Below the pieces are notes generated by a model. That model was not told the origin of the DNA, did not search any database, and was given only the letters and a program-made list of their open reading frames with translations. Made by a program: the position numbers and the translations under genes. A DNA stretch of 64,000 nucleotides, taken from the NCBI RefSeq assembly GCF_901538265.1, contig NZ_LR593886.1:5415738-5479737 (forward strand), read 5' to 3'. The DNA comes from Gemmata massiliana (GTDB lineage Bacteria > Planctomycetota > Planctomycetia > Gemmatales > Gemmataceae). This document shows positions 28,474 through 37,813 of this stretch, piece after piece (position 1 is the first letter of the stretch; each line of letters opens with the position of its first letter).

Positions 28474-31400
28474 TTACTTCCGGTTCACCAGGAATTCGAG
28501 CAGGTCAGCGGCCTCTTGGGGCGAAAGACCGCTCATCTGACCTTCGGGCATCAGCGACGCGCGCGAGGGGCGCACCGAGTCCACGTTGTCGCCCTCGATC
28601 GTGACCTCCTTGTTCTCCGCGTCGCGCAAAACGAGCTGTTTCTCGTCGCGCTTCACGATGATCCCGGTGTACGTCTTGTCGTCCTTCGTCTTCACGTTGT
28701 ACGCGGCGAATTGCGGCTCCACGCGGGCGGACGGGTTCAGCATGCTGTCGAGCAGTTCGGGCCGCGTGCGCGTCTTGCCGATCGCCGAGAGGTCGGGGCC
28801 GAGAGCCGTTCCGCGGTCGCCGACCTTGTGACAGTTCGCGCACTTCATTTCTTTGTTGAAGAACAGCGCCTCGCCGTTTTTCGCCTCGCCGGTCAGAGCC
28901 AAGATCGGTGCGGGGCGCGCGTTCGCACCGAGCTTGCGGCCCTTCGGGTCCGCGGGCGTGTACCCCTCGAACAAGTCGCGCACGGGCACGGCCCCGTGTT
29001 TCACCACCTCCGAAGGCAGGTTGTTCGTGCTCTTGCTGTCGATTTTGCCCAGCGCGAAGGCCCGCGCGAAGGGCCACGCACCCGAGAACGATCCGTGTGC
29101 GAGGTCCGGTCGGTTCACGTTCGGCAACCCGGCGCCCCACTCCTTCGGCGGGTTCGAGAGAGACGCGATCCACTGCCCGACCACGTCCAACCCCTGCGCG
29201 TGCGGGAACTCGGACCCGAGGTGCGGCATGCGCCCGCGCCCGAACTTCGCCATCCGGTAGAACAGTACACTCCGGTACGGGTCGCCGGGGGCGACGATGC
29301 GCGCGTCCACCAGTCCGAAGTCGCCCTGCTTCGGGCGCACGTCGAAGATGCCGGTTTCTTTGAGCGGCTTCGCGGCTTCGAGTTCGATCACCACCTGACC
29401 GCCCCCGCCCCCGAACCGGTGGCAGTGGGCGCAGTTCGCGTGGAGGTAGCTGCGTGCCCGTTGGTCGAGCGGATCGTCTCCGATGAGAGGAACGAGCGCG
29501 GGCTGTTTCTTAATGGAGTCCGCGTCGAACGGCGGAAGCTCCTTGTCGTCCGGTCCCACACGACGGGCGTAACCGTGCTTCATCAGTTTGACGAGCTGAT
29601 TGGTTTTATCCGTGCCAGTAAACAGCGGCACGCGGTTCAGTTGTGCGGTGTTGAACGCGAGCGAGTATTCGGACCACGCATTGTGGCAACTGAGGCACTG
29701 CGTGCGGCTGTGGAACGTCCAGACTTGCTCCCGCTTGCCAACAGGCACCCAGGCGCCCTTTTCGATCTTCCCGCCCGCGGCAATCGGGAAGGTCTTTTCC
29801 GCACCGTCCGCGGGGACGAGATCCGCATCGGTCTGGTCGTCGCGCCACGCATAGGAGTACCCGCGCCAGTCTTCGCCATCGAAGTGGAGCAACTGCGTCT
29901 CGACGCGCGTTTCGGACGGACCTCGATCGGTCGCCACATCGAGTGCGAGCGTTTTGACTAGCACCGCGTCCTTCGGGAACTGCATCTTGAACTCGTGCCA
30001 GAACACCTGCCCCGGGATCGCACGCGGCTTCTCAAAGAAGCTCACGGCCGACAGCCCCGGCAGCGCGAGCAGGTAGTCCGCGGTGGCGCCGTCCTGCCAC
30101 TGCCGGGCGCTCGTGTAGAACGGGATCACGCCCGCGGCCGGCTCCAATTTCTTCACGTCCGCGAACAGCCCCGTGTCACTGAGCTTGGTGGGGAACTTGG
30201 AATTGGCCGCCCCCCCATCGTTGCGCTCGAACGTGTAAATCGACCCGTTGTCGTAATCGCAGAAGTAGATTTCGCCCGCGTTGTCCTCGCCGAACGCCGA
30301 CGGGCGCACGCTCGGTTTCACGATCTCGGGCATTTCCTTGACCCGATCGCCCTCGACGCGCGCGGCCCAGATGCGCCGCGTCTCCCAGTCGCCGAAGATG
30401 TACGCGCCGACCAGTTCGGGGAACTTCTTCCCGCGGTAGACGTACCCGCCCGTAATGCTCGCCGCAATTGTGTGCGGCAATTCGATGAGAGGAGGGCGGA
30501 TCGGGGTCGGCCCGATCTTCTGATCCGGGCGCACCGGTTGCCGCCCTTCCACAATGCTCCACCCGTAGTTCCCGCCCTTCTCCACGCGGTGAACCATTTC
30601 CCACAACTCCCACCCGACGTCGCCGAGCCACAACTCACCGGTCTTGCGATCGATGCTCATGCGCCAGGGGTTGCGGAACCCGAAGGCCCAGATCTCCGGG
30701 CGCACGTCCTTCATCCCCACAAAGGGGTTGTCCTTCGGGACCGCGTAGCTCTTCCCCTCATCCTTCTTGTTCACGTCGATCCGCAGCACGGACGAGAGCA
30801 AGTCGGAGCAGTCCTGGCCGGTCGTGGCAGTGTCCGGCGGGTTGGGACCGGAGGCGTCGCCGGTCGAGATGTAGAGGAAGCCGTCGTGCCCAAAGTGCAT
30901 GTCGCCGCCGTTGTGCCCGCCGCCCACGAACGTGATGACGATCTCCTCGCTCGCCGCGTCGAGGCGCGGGGGATCGGTGTCGGTCACCTTGAAGCGCGAC
31001 ACGCGCGAGCCGTCCGGGAACCGACCGTCCTTCGGTGGGATTTTTGCGTTGAGCGTGTAACAGACGTAGCAGTACCGGTTCTTCGCGAACTCCGGGTGGA
31101 ACACAAGCCCGTACAGTTCGCCGACGCCGCCCGCGCCGGGCGTTTTGTCGATCGTCTTCAGTTCCTTCTTGAAGTCGAAGAAAAGCTCCTTCTTGGCGTC
31201 CGGCTTATTTTGAACGGAGTACAGCACGCCCTCCTGCTCGCCGATGAACAGGCGCTCCGATCCCGGGCAGCGCACGATCAGGAGCGGGTGATTGAATTTC
31301 ACTTCCGGGAACACGCGCACCGGTTTGTACTTCGGCGGGGGTTCCGGGCTGCCCGTGACCTTCGAGGTCGTCCACGGTTGCCGCACGTTAGGATCGACTT

Positions 31401-31521
31401 TCGCCTTCGGCGGGTCTTTGTCGTCCGCGGCGTGCGAATGCCAGTTGACTTGAAGGATCAGAGCAAGGGCCGCGAACCCGATGATCGCGGCGCCGGTCCG
31501 TGCGAGAGGGAGAGATGACAT
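28474..31521 (-). CDS. Secreted sugar-dehydrogenase-like propeller fused to c-type heme domains
   Basis: The 1015-residue exported protein (signal GAAIIGFAALALILQVNW) begins with a six-bladed glucose/sorbosone-dehydrogenase-like propeller (about 70-440: LYGLVFHPEFAKNRYCYVCY, GGGHNGGDMHFGHDGFLYIS, EIWAFGFRNPWRMSID, GGNYGWSIVEG). A middle segment of about 220 residues carries CLSCH (first Cys 609) and then CAHCH (697). The C-terminal domain is the Pirellula/Verrucomicrobium-type heme-binding module with CANCH (894), DPRGRK-like and DSMLNPSARVEPQF elements. It is expected in the periplasm, passing electrons from an oxidised sugar or alcohol through three hemes. PQQ binding is assumed from the family, not shown. 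It diverges from the PhzF gene, 67 bases away. Confidence 0.9.
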   Translation of the reverse strand: MSSLPLARTGAAIIGFAALALILQVNWHSHAADDKDPPKAKVDPNVRQPWTTSKVTGSPEPPPKYKPVRVFPEVKFNHPLLIVRCPGSERLFIGEQEGVLYSVQNKPDAKKELFFDFKKELKTIDKTPGAGGVGELYGLVFHPEFAKNRYCYVCYTLNAKIPPKDGRFPDGSRVSRFKVTDTDPPRLDAASEEIVITFVGGGHNGGDMHFGHDGFLYISTGDASGPNPPDTATTGQDCSDLLSSVLRIDVNKKDEGKSYAVPKDNPFVGMKDVRPEIWAFGFRNPWRMSIDRKTGELWLGDVGWELWEMVHRVEKGGNYGWSIVEGRQPVRPDQKIGPTPIRPPLIELPHTIAASITGGYVYRGKKFPELVGAYIFGDWETRRIWAARVEGDRVKEMPEIVKPSVRPSAFGEDNAGEIYFCDYDNGSIYTFERNDGGAANSKFPTKLSDTGLFADVKKLEPAAGVIPFYTSARQWQDGATADYLLALPGLSAVSFFEKPRAIPGQVFWHEFKMQFPKDAVLVKTLALDVATDRGPSETRVETQLLHFDGEDWRGYSYAWRDDQTDADLVPADGAEKTFPIAAGGKIEKGAWVPVGKREQVWTFHSRTQCLSCHNAWSEYSLAFNTAQLNRVPLFTGTDKTNQLVKLMKHGYARRVGPDDKELPPFDADSIKKQPALVPLIGDDPLDQRARSYLHANCAHCHRFGGGGGQVVIELEAAKPLKETGIFDVRPKQGDFGLVDARIVAPGDPYRSVLFYRMAKFGRGRMPHLGSEFPHAQGLDVVGQWIASLSNPPKEWGAGLPNVNRPDLAHGSFSGAWPFARAFALGKIDSKSTNNLPSEVVKHGAVPVRDLFEGYTPADPKGRKLGANARPAPILALTGEAKNGEALFFNKEMKCANCHKVGDRGTALGPDLSAIGKTRTRPELLDSMLNPSARVEPQFAAYNVKTKDDKTYTGIIVKRDEKQLVLRDAENKEVTIEGDNVDSVRPSRASLMPEGQMSGLSPQEAADLLEFLVNRK

Positions 31522-31588
31522 GAGAAGCTCTCATGAAAACGTGAAGCCCGTGGGCTGCGAGTATACACTCGAATCGGGAGGTTCCACC

Positions 31589-32392
31589 ATGATTCCGCTG
31601 TCCGTAGTCGATGCGTTCACCGATACGCCGTTTCGCGGGAACCCCGCGGCGGTATGCCTCCTCGATTCCTGGCCCTCGAACGAGTGGCTGCAACTCGTCG
31701 GGCGCGAGATGAACCTCGCCGAAACCGCGTTCCTGCGACATCGCGCGGGCGGCGAGTACGAATTGCGCTGGTTCACGCCCACGGTCGAGGTCGCACTGTG
31801 CGGCCACGCGACCCTCGCCGCGGCTCACAGCTTGTGGGAATCGGGCGCTGCGACACAAGACGCGCTCGTGTTCGCGACCAACAAAAGCGGCCTACTCACC
31901 GCGCGCCGGCTCCCGTCGGGCGAGATCGAACTGGATTTCCCGGCCCAACCCGCAACGGAGTGCGCGCCTCCCGCGGGATTACTGGAATCGCTCGGCGCAA
32001 ACGCAACTTCTGTTGCACGTAACGAATCCGATTACCTCGTGGAAGTCGCAACCGAAGCCGAAGTGCGTGCGCTGACGCCGGAACTCGCGCGGCTCTCGCG
32101 AATCGAGTGCCGCGGGGTGATCGTCACCGCGAAATCCGATGACACGCGATACGATTTCGTGTCGCGGTTCTTCGCCCCGCAATCCGGTATCGACGAAGAC
32201 CCGGTCACCGGATCCGCGCACTGTTGTCTAGCGGTGTGGTGGGGGAACAAGCTCAACAAGACGGAACTGGCGGGTTATCAGGCGAGCATTCGCGGCGGGG
32301 TGGTCCGCGTGGTTCGGGCCGGGGACCGGATCAAACTCATCGGCCGCGCGCTCACGATCTCACGCGGCCAACTCCTCGCCCTGCCGACGTAG
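31589..32392 (+). CDS. PhzF-family isomerase/epimerase-like protein
   Basis: The 267-residue protein has the PhzF fold of two similar diaminopimelate-epimerase-like halves. It starts VVDAFTDTPFRGNPAAVCLL and has the catalytic-type Glu45 in NLAETAFL, then LRWFTPTVEVALCGHATLAA. The second half carries FFAPQSGIDEDPVTGSAHCC. All match PhzF. Members isomerise or epimerise varied small metabolites, so the substrate cannot be named; a phenazine pathway is not implied. The ATG at 31589 follows GGGAGG; the longer upstream frame has no start support. Confidence 0.9.
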   Translation: MIPLSVVDAFTDTPFRGNPAAVCLLDSWPSNEWLQLVGREMNLAETAFLRHRAGGEYELRWFTPTVEVALCGHATLAAAHSLWESGAATQDALVFATNKSGLLTARRLPSGEIELDFPAQPATECAPPAGLLESLGANATSVARNESDYLVEVATEAEVRALTPELARLSRIECRGVIVTAKSDDTRYDFVSRFFAPQSGIDEDPVTGSAHCCLAVWWGNKLNKTELAGYQASIRGGVVRVVRAGDRIKLIGRALTISRGQLLALPT

Positions 32393-32635
32393 TCTCACCC
32401 AAGACGCGAGTTCGGGCGCGCATACAACCGGACTCGCCGTATCAATTTCCGTTCAGTCAGAGCAATTACTTCGCACCGAGAATTGATTGCGTCTCAACAC
32501 ACACCCGACTACATTGTCCCCGTTCCCGTGATCGGTTTCGTCGGCGCTGGGAAATCGTCACCGGTACACGGGGTTTTGTCGCTCGTGCCGCTCGCCTCCC
32601 GGTGCGGCTCGGATGTGGTTAAAAAAGCGGGTGCC

Positions 32636-34267
32636 ATGAAATATTGGGTCGCAAAGCTCCTCGAAGGCGCCTGGCTCCTGGCGCTCGCCTGTGCCCTGTT
32701 GAGTTCAGCAGCCGCGGCGTACTCGCGAACGATGCAATTCGAGGAGCGGGCGTTCGGGTGCGATCCGTTCGGCTACCTGTGCATGGCCAAGGAGGTCCGG
32801 CGCGCCGCGGCCGAGGGACGGCTCCCGGACTACGCCATCGACACACCACACACCCGAGAGTTGATCGAGCACCTGAAAGCGCAACCGAACCTCCCCGGCC
32901 CGAGCTGGTACACACTCACTGGCCCACACGCACACCACTACCAGCATCGGGCGGGGCGCGTCGGCCCGCAGTACCCGCCGGGCACCGGGGCGATGCTCGC
33001 GCTCTTCCCTCAAGGGGAAGCGCTCCACGGGCTCTCGCGGACAGTAACCATCGTGCTCTCGATAACGGGACTCGTCGCGCTGGGGCTCGCGTTCGTGAAG
33101 CGGACATGGGCCGCGGCGGGGGGAGTCGTACTCGCACTTCAAACGGGTTTTGAAGTCATCAGCCGGCACGGAGACGCCAGTTACTCGATCATCGCGGTCG
33201 TTCTGCCGCTCCTGGTCGTGGTCGTGGGTCTGGTTGCGGCCCGCCGCTGGGCGGCCGATCGGCCGCGGTTGTCGCGCGCCGCAGCATTTCTCGCAGGGGC
33301 CAGTTTCGGCTTCGCCGTGCTGGTGCGCATACCCGTGCTGTTTCTCCTACCGGGCGTCGCGATTCTTGTAGTCGGCGCGGTGCGGTACGCATTCGTTGAT
33401 TCCCGCACCATCGCGTTCGGGCTGGGCGCGGCGCTTTTCGGCACGCTGCCACTCATGCACCACCAGCACCGCGTCGCGGGCGGTTGGAACGTCTCGACCT
33501 ACGGGACCGATGACGCCGCGCCGCCATCGATGAAGCCGGTTGACGAAAACATCCGCTACTACCTCTACGAATCCCGCGGGTCCGAGCAGAACGTGAACCT
33601 GCGGGTCGCGCTCCTCGGCTTTCTGGGCGTCGCGCTGTTACCCGGCAGGAACCGATCGTGGTTGGACCGGCTCCGTCTGCTCGCGGCCGCGACTGCAGTG
33701 TGGGGGCTCCCGATGGCTTACTTCCTGACCCACGCCATCAAGATCGACTACTACCCCGCTCCGGGGATCTTTACTGCCGTTGCGATTCTCGGCGTGGGCG
33801 GGTTGTCTCTACGGCTCCCCAAGGCAAGCGCTGAAACAAACGATGCCGGTACGTTTCGTCTGTTCCACGTACCGATACTGGCTCTGGCGCTCGTTCCCGG
33901 CGCTTTTGCACTCGAGAGTGGCTGGAAGGTATGGCCGGGGACGCTCTCGGTCAAAGCCAACCCCACTCCCACCGTTGAGTACCCGCCCGAATTGACTGAC
34001 CCGCAGGCGTGGGTCTTCGGAGACATCCAGACGGGTTCGGTGTGGTATTACTCCGGGCAGACGGCGTTCAAGCTCCCGTTCGCTGACAAGCAGGCGCGGG
34101 CGGTCATTTGGCAGTTCGTGGCCAGTCGCGGGGAGCCAGTGTTCCTGATCCGAGATCACGACGGGATGCAGCCCGCGATCTCCGATCTCGAACAGTCCGG
34201 GGGCCAACTCGAACACCGGGGGCTTGTGATGGGCATGCCATACTACAGAGTCACCTGGCCCCGCTGA
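32636..34267 (+). CDS. Polytopic membrane protein, GT-C glycosyltransferase-like
   Basis: The 543-residue protein has about ten hydrophobic segments, starting with LLEGAWLLALACALLSSAAA. An acidic periplasmic loop after the first helix (FEERAFGCDPFGYLCMAKEV) and a PPGTGAMLALFP segment resemble the first-loop layout of PMT/ArnT-type GT-C transferases, which use lipid-linked sugars. A C-terminal soluble domain of about 90 residues (VFGDIQTGSVWYYSGQ, FLIRDHDGMQPAISDLEQS) follows the last helix, as in that class. Sequence identity to a named family is not obvious to me. The ATG at 32636 begins the first helix neatly; the upstream frame looks non-coding. A strong hairpin follows. Confidence 0.65.
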   Translation: MKYWVAKLLEGAWLLALACALLSSAAAAYSRTMQFEERAFGCDPFGYLCMAKEVRRAAAEGRLPDYAIDTPHTRELIEHLKAQPNLPGPSWYTLTGPHAHHYQHRAGRVGPQYPPGTGAMLALFPQGEALHGLSRTVTIVLSITGLVALGLAFVKRTWAAAGGVVLALQTGFEVISRHGDASYSIIAVVLPLLVVVVGLVAARRWAADRPRLSRAAAFLAGASFGFAVLVRIPVLFLLPGVAILVVGAVRYAFVDSRTIAFGLGAALFGTLPLMHHQHRVAGGWNVSTYGTDDAAPPSMKPVDENIRYYLYESRGSEQNVNLRVALLGFLGVALLPGRNRSWLDRLRLLAAATAVWGLPMAYFLTHAIKIDYYPAPGIFTAVAILGVGGLSLRLPKASAETNDAGTFRLFHVPILALALVPGAFALESGWKVWPGTLSVKANPTPTVEYPPELTDPQAWVFGDIQTGSVWYYSGQTAFKLPFADKQARAVIWQFVASRGEPVFLIRDHDGMQPAISDLEQSGGQLEHRGLVMGMPYYRVTWPR

Positions 34268-34278
34268 TCGTCTCAAAC

Positions 34279-34314
34279 GAACGGGCCGCGCGATTGTGAT
34301 CGCGCGGCCCGTTC
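34279..34314. terminator. Strong bidirectional hairpin between convergent genes
   Basis: A perfect 16-bp stem (34279-34294 with 34299-34314, GAACGGGCCGCGCGAT on the left) encloses a TGTG loop, 11 bases after the stop of the membrane-protein gene and 20 bases before the 3' end of the leftward gene. The CGCTTTCT tail is only weakly T-rich. Its position suits a two-way terminator. Confidence 0.75.
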
Positions 34315-34334
34315 CGCTTTCTGTTCGCGAAAGC

Positions 34335-34799
34335 TCACTTACCCTTCTCACCAACCGGCACGACGGGTCCGGGTGGAACCGGCTCCAGCATGCGCGGAAC
34401 GGCCGGTTCTGCCATCGGTGGAGCGGCCGGGAACAGCACGTCGAGCGCCGGGAGCTTACCCGGTTTGAGGGGCATGTTGCTCGGCGTTTCCAGTCTGAGT
34501 TGCGGAACGGTCGGTATCATGAGGTACGACCCGCGGTACGTGTTGTAGATCGTCCCCGGGTAACCGGTCCGGTCACCGAGCGGTCCGTAACCCAATCCGC
34601 CGTAGGGCGCGACGTGGTACCCGAGTGGCCGCGGGGTAATCGGGCTACTCATGCTGCCGAGGCCCTGCGGTTGAACGACTGGAGGCGGTAGGAACAGCGG
34701 CGCAGGTGGAGGCGCTCCGACGCGACCGGGTTGAGCATTTACGACGGGCGCGAGTAGGGCGAAAGTCGCAAGGGCGAAGAAGGTTCTGCGAATTGACAT
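34335..34799 (-). CDS. Small secreted proline-rich protein
   Basis: The 154-residue protein has a clear signal peptide (TFFALATFALLAPVVNAQ). The rest is Pro/Gly/Leu-rich (APPPAPLFLPPPVVQPQ, YHVAPYGGLGYGPLG, PAAPPMAEPAVPRMLEPVPPG) without recognised domains. Such low-complexity exported proteins are common in planctomycetes and may associate with the envelope. The ATG at 34799 is preceded by AGAGG. It ends against the shared hairpin. Confidence 0.7.
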   Translation of the reverse strand: MSIRRTFFALATFALLAPVVNAQPGRVGAPPPAPLFLPPPVVQPQGLGSMSSPITPRPLGYHVAPYGGLGYGPLGDRTGYPGTIYNTYRGSYLMIPTVPQLRLETPSNMPLKPGKLPALDVLFPAAPPMAEPAVPRMLEPVPPGPVVPVGEKGK

Positions 34800-34873
34800 G
34801 ACGAACCTCTTGCACGAACCGGGCGATGGGCTGTGAGATGATTGAGCAAATCGAGGGCCGGTCCTTCCCTCCT

Positions 34874-34975
34874 GGGACCGCGGGCGTCCCGCCCGCCGCT
34901 GTCTGAGTGTTCGACTTCCGATTAAACGTGAAACGACTCGTCGCAGGGAACGGCGGGCGAGACGCCCGCGGTCCC
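34874..34975. repeat. GC-rich inverted-repeat element (25-bp arms)
   Basis: Arms at 34874-34898 and 34951-34975 are reverse complements at 24 of 25 positions, spaced by 52 bases. Each arm also contains an internal GCGGGCG/CCGCCCG partial palindrome. The element fills the gap between the proline-rich gene's promoter and the 3' end of the DUF1501 gene. Confidence 0.9.
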
Positions 34976-34986
34976 GGGAACAGACA

Positions 34987-36360
34987 TCACGCCAGTTCGC
35001 GGATCGGCTGTGCGTCGGCGTCGATGGGGAAGTGCGGCCGGCCGTTCGCGTCGTACTCGCGGACCGCGTTGGGGTCCAGGCCCATGTTCTTGTAGAGCGT
35101 CGCGAAGATTTCCTGGTGGGTCACCGGGCGCGACGCGGCGCGCTCCGCGAGCCGGTTCGACGAACCGATCACCTGCCCCATTTTCATCCCGCCGCCGGCG
35201 AGCAGCGCGCAACTCAGTTGCGGCCAGTGGTCGCGGCTCGCCATGTTGTTGAGCTTCGGCGTGCGGCCGAACTCGCCCCACACGATCACCGAAACGTCCT
35301 TGTCCATTCCGCGGTCGTGCAGGTCCTCGATCAGCGCCGTGACGGCGCGGTCGAGGAGCGGGAAGTCCTTGCGCGCCTGGACGAAGTTCTTGCCGTCCCC
35401 CCCGTGCCAGTCCCAGCGCGTGAAGTTCATCGTGACCACGCGGGCACCGGCCTCCACGAGGCGCCGGGCCACGCAGAAGTTCCGCACCATGCGCGGGGCG
35501 CCGTCGCGCTCGAACGCGGGATCGTCCACGCCGTAACGCTCCAGCACCTTGGGGTTCTCTTTCGAGAGGTCCACCGCGTCCTTCAGCTTCGACGACGTGA
35601 GGATGTCGAGCGCCTGCCGGTTGAACGAGTCCATCCCGTCCATCGTGCCCTTCGCGTCGATCTTGCGGTCGAGGTCGTCGAACCCCTTCAGCAGGCCCAC
35701 GCGGTCGTTGAGCCGATCGAGGCTTACGCCCTTGAGCGTGAGGTTGTCCGACTTCATGCCGGTCTCGCGCCCGCCGACGAGGTGGAACGGCGCGTGCTGG
35801 ACCCCGAGGAACCCACCGTCGCCGTGGTACCCCCAGCGCTTCTCGCCGCACGGGTACATGAGCGACACGTTCGCCGGCACCGCGGGGTCGGCCGGCCCCT
35901 GCGACTTCGACACCCACGACCCGAACGACGGCCAGTGCCCCTGGTTCGCCGGTGTCCGCGGGCGCCCGGTCATGCACTGGTAGGCGTCGTGGTCGCCGGA
36001 ACTGCCCACGAGCGAGCGGATGATCGTGAACTTGTCCATCATCTGCGCGATGCGCGGGAACAGTTCGCAGATCTGGATGCCGGTCACCTTCGTCTTGATC
36101 GGGTTGAACTCGCCGCGCACCTCGACCGGCGCATCCGGCTTCAGGTCCCACATATCCAGGTGCGGCGGGCCACCGGGCAGATAAATGTTGATGACCGACT
36201 TGTGCGAGGTCGTGATGCCGGTTTTGGCCTCGGCCGCGAGCAGGTGCGGCAGCGCGAGGCACCCGCCGAACAGCGTGCCGCCGGCCGTGAGGAAGTCGCG
36301 CCGGTTGAGACCGTCACAAAATCCGCCGCGCGCGTGCGGCTCGCCAAAGAGAGAAAGCAT
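34987..36360 (-). CDS. DUF1501 secreted (Tat-type) protein, unpaired
   Basis: From ATG 36360 the product has 457 residues. The Tat signal reads LNRRDFLTAGGTLFGGCLAL. The DUF1501 body shows INIYLPGGPPHLDMWDLKPD, ICELFPRIAQMMDKFTIIRS, VGSSGDHDAYQCMTG, VIVWGEFGRTPKLN and the C-terminal HQEIFATLYKNMGLDPN. The phosphatase/sulfatase-like metal residues are plausible but untested. Unlike the two other DUF1501 genes here, it has no adjacent DUF1549/1553 partner; the nearest neighbours are a proline-rich protein and the GyrB-like gene. In-frame upstream codons to 36408 lack a start signal. Confidence 0.9.
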   Translation of the reverse strand: MLSLFGEPHARGGFCDGLNRRDFLTAGGTLFGGCLALPHLLAAEAKTGITTSHKSVINIYLPGGPPHLDMWDLKPDAPVEVRGEFNPIKTKVTGIQICELFPRIAQMMDKFTIIRSLVGSSGDHDAYQCMTGRPRTPANQGHWPSFGSWVSKSQGPADPAVPANVSLMYPCGEKRWGYHGDGGFLGVQHAPFHLVGGRETGMKSDNLTLKGVSLDRLNDRVGLLKGFDDLDRKIDAKGTMDGMDSFNRQALDILTSSKLKDAVDLSKENPKVLERYGVDDPAFERDGAPRMVRNFCVARRLVEAGARVVTMNFTRWDWHGGDGKNFVQARKDFPLLDRAVTALIEDLHDRGMDKDVSVIVWGEFGRTPKLNNMASRDHWPQLSCALLAGGGMKMGQVIGSSNRLAERAASRPVTHQEIFATLYKNMGLDPNAVREYDANGRPHFPIDADAQPIRELA

Positions 36361-36502
36361 AGGCAGCACCTTCGGCAACGCAGGGCAATAGTGGTGGGAG
36401 CCGACCAAACAGGCAGGTACAATACTTTTCGCCGAATTCCCGTTCTGTGTCCAGCAGAATCAGCGTAAAGCACTGTCGCACCTCCTCATGAAAGCTTCAT
36501 AA

Positions 36503-37657
36503 ATGTGCCCGGAACGAGGCCCTGCGGAATATACGGAAGAACACATCCGCCTCCTCACCGACGTCGAAGCGGTCCGCCGACGCCCCCAGATGTACAGTGG
36601 CGGCACCGATTCGCGCGGGTTACACGGTCTCCTTTTCAGTCTGGTTACGGACTCACTCCACGAGATCATGCGAGCGAGTGGGCGCGCGTTGAGTGTCACC
36701 CTTCACGCAGATAATTCTGTCGCAATCGCTGACGACAGAGCCCCAGTCTTCGAGGAACTTTCGCTCGAATCCGTCTTCACCCAGTGGCACGGATTCGGTC
36801 CTGGCCCGAACGGGTTGTATTTGGGAACGTACTTGACCGTGAACGCCCTCTCCGCGGAACTGAACGTCTGCGTGCGGACCGACGGAAGCGTCTACCAACA
36901 CACGTTCCGGCGCGGCGTCACGCACGCGGTGCTGCAAAGCGGTGGGCCATCCAACGACCGCGGACTAACGATCCGCTTTCGGCCCGATCCGCTCATCTTT
37001 GGCGAGTTGCAATTCGATAGCGGAATGATCCGCGATATGCTCCGGCAGTACGCATTCCTGCACAGCGGGGTACGCATCTCGTTCACCGACGAATCAGCCG
37101 GTGCGCACGACAAGTTCGAGTTCAGTGACGGCATCCGGGCCTACGTGCAATTGCTGGACACCAACCGCACGCCGATTCACCCGGACGTGATCGTGATTCG
37201 CGGGGAACAGGCCGGTATCGATTACGAAGTCGGACTACAGTGGTGCGAGGAAGACGAGATTTGCACGTCTTTTGCGAACGACTACTACATGCCGACTGGT
37301 GGGACTCACGTTCGTGGGACGCGCACGGGCGTGACAAAAGCAATCAATCGTTTCATCCGTACACGAATGATCGGCGAACGACCCGTACAAGGTGATGACG
37401 CACGCGCCGGGTTGACGGCCATTATCTCGGTGCGGTTGGAAGACCCCATCTTTATCAGCGCCGCACGAACGAACCTGGGGAACCCCGAAGTCGAGCACGT
37501 TATTGCATCGCGTGTGGAACAGGAACTACTCCGCCTCTTTGAAGTCAATCCCGAGGTCGCCGAGCGCGTCGTTCGCCGCGCGATTCTGGAGCGGGATCTT
37601 CGTGAAGCCGCACACGCAGCGCGAAAAAGTCTACGACTCAAGAAGCGAAAGCAGTAA
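36503..37657 (+). CDS. GyrB-like N-terminal-half paralogue with degenerate ATPase site
   Basis: The 384-residue protein aligns along its length with the GHKL and transducer domains of DNA gyrase B: DVEAVRRRPQMYSGGTD, LHADNSVAIADD, TPIHPDVIVI, PTGGTHVRGTRTGVTKAIN, GDDARAGLTAIISVRLEDP and EREAARRA-like ends. It stops where the TOPRIM domain should begin, so it cannot cleave DNA. Catalytic positions are changed: the residue matching E. coli GyrB Glu42 is Ser46, Asn46 is Asp50, the DDGRGIP loop reads DDRAPVF, the GGLHGVG lid is replaced by NGLYLGTY, and the QTK loop reads AAR. ATP hydrolysis is therefore unlikely. It may be a dominant partner or inhibitor of gyrase, or a structural DNA-linked protein. 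The start could be slightly different; the ribosome site is weak. Confidence 0.85.
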   Translation: MCPERGPAEYTEEHIRLLTDVEAVRRRPQMYSGGTDSRGLHGLLFSLVTDSLHEIMRASGRALSVTLHADNSVAIADDRAPVFEELSLESVFTQWHGFGPGPNGLYLGTYLTVNALSAELNVCVRTDGSVYQHTFRRGVTHAVLQSGGPSNDRGLTIRFRPDPLIFGELQFDSGMIRDMLRQYAFLHSGVRISFTDESAGAHDKFEFSDGIRAYVQLLDTNRTPIHPDVIVIRGEQAGIDYEVGLQWCEEDEICTSFANDYYMPTGGTHVRGTRTGVTKAINRFIRTRMIGERPVQGDDARAGLTAIISVRLEDPIFISAARTNLGNPEVEHVIASRVEQELLRLFEVNPEVAERVVRRAILERDLREAAHAARKSLRLKKRKQ

Positions 37658-37813
37658 TCACTTCCTGGGTCGAGTCTCGGCACTTCGGCAGTCGATCAGC
37701 CCGCGCCCTCGCGCATCAAGTACCCCAAGCACAATCGCCGCGACGACCACCACACGGGGGTCGGTTGACGTACAAATATGCGCGGAGACGGGCGCGCAAC
37801 ACGACGGGTTACC

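Noticed and set aside
28516..31518. Two long plus-strand frames (481 and 507 codons) opposite the heme protein
   Set aside because: Low-complexity Arg/His-rich translations antisense to a clearly recognised protein.
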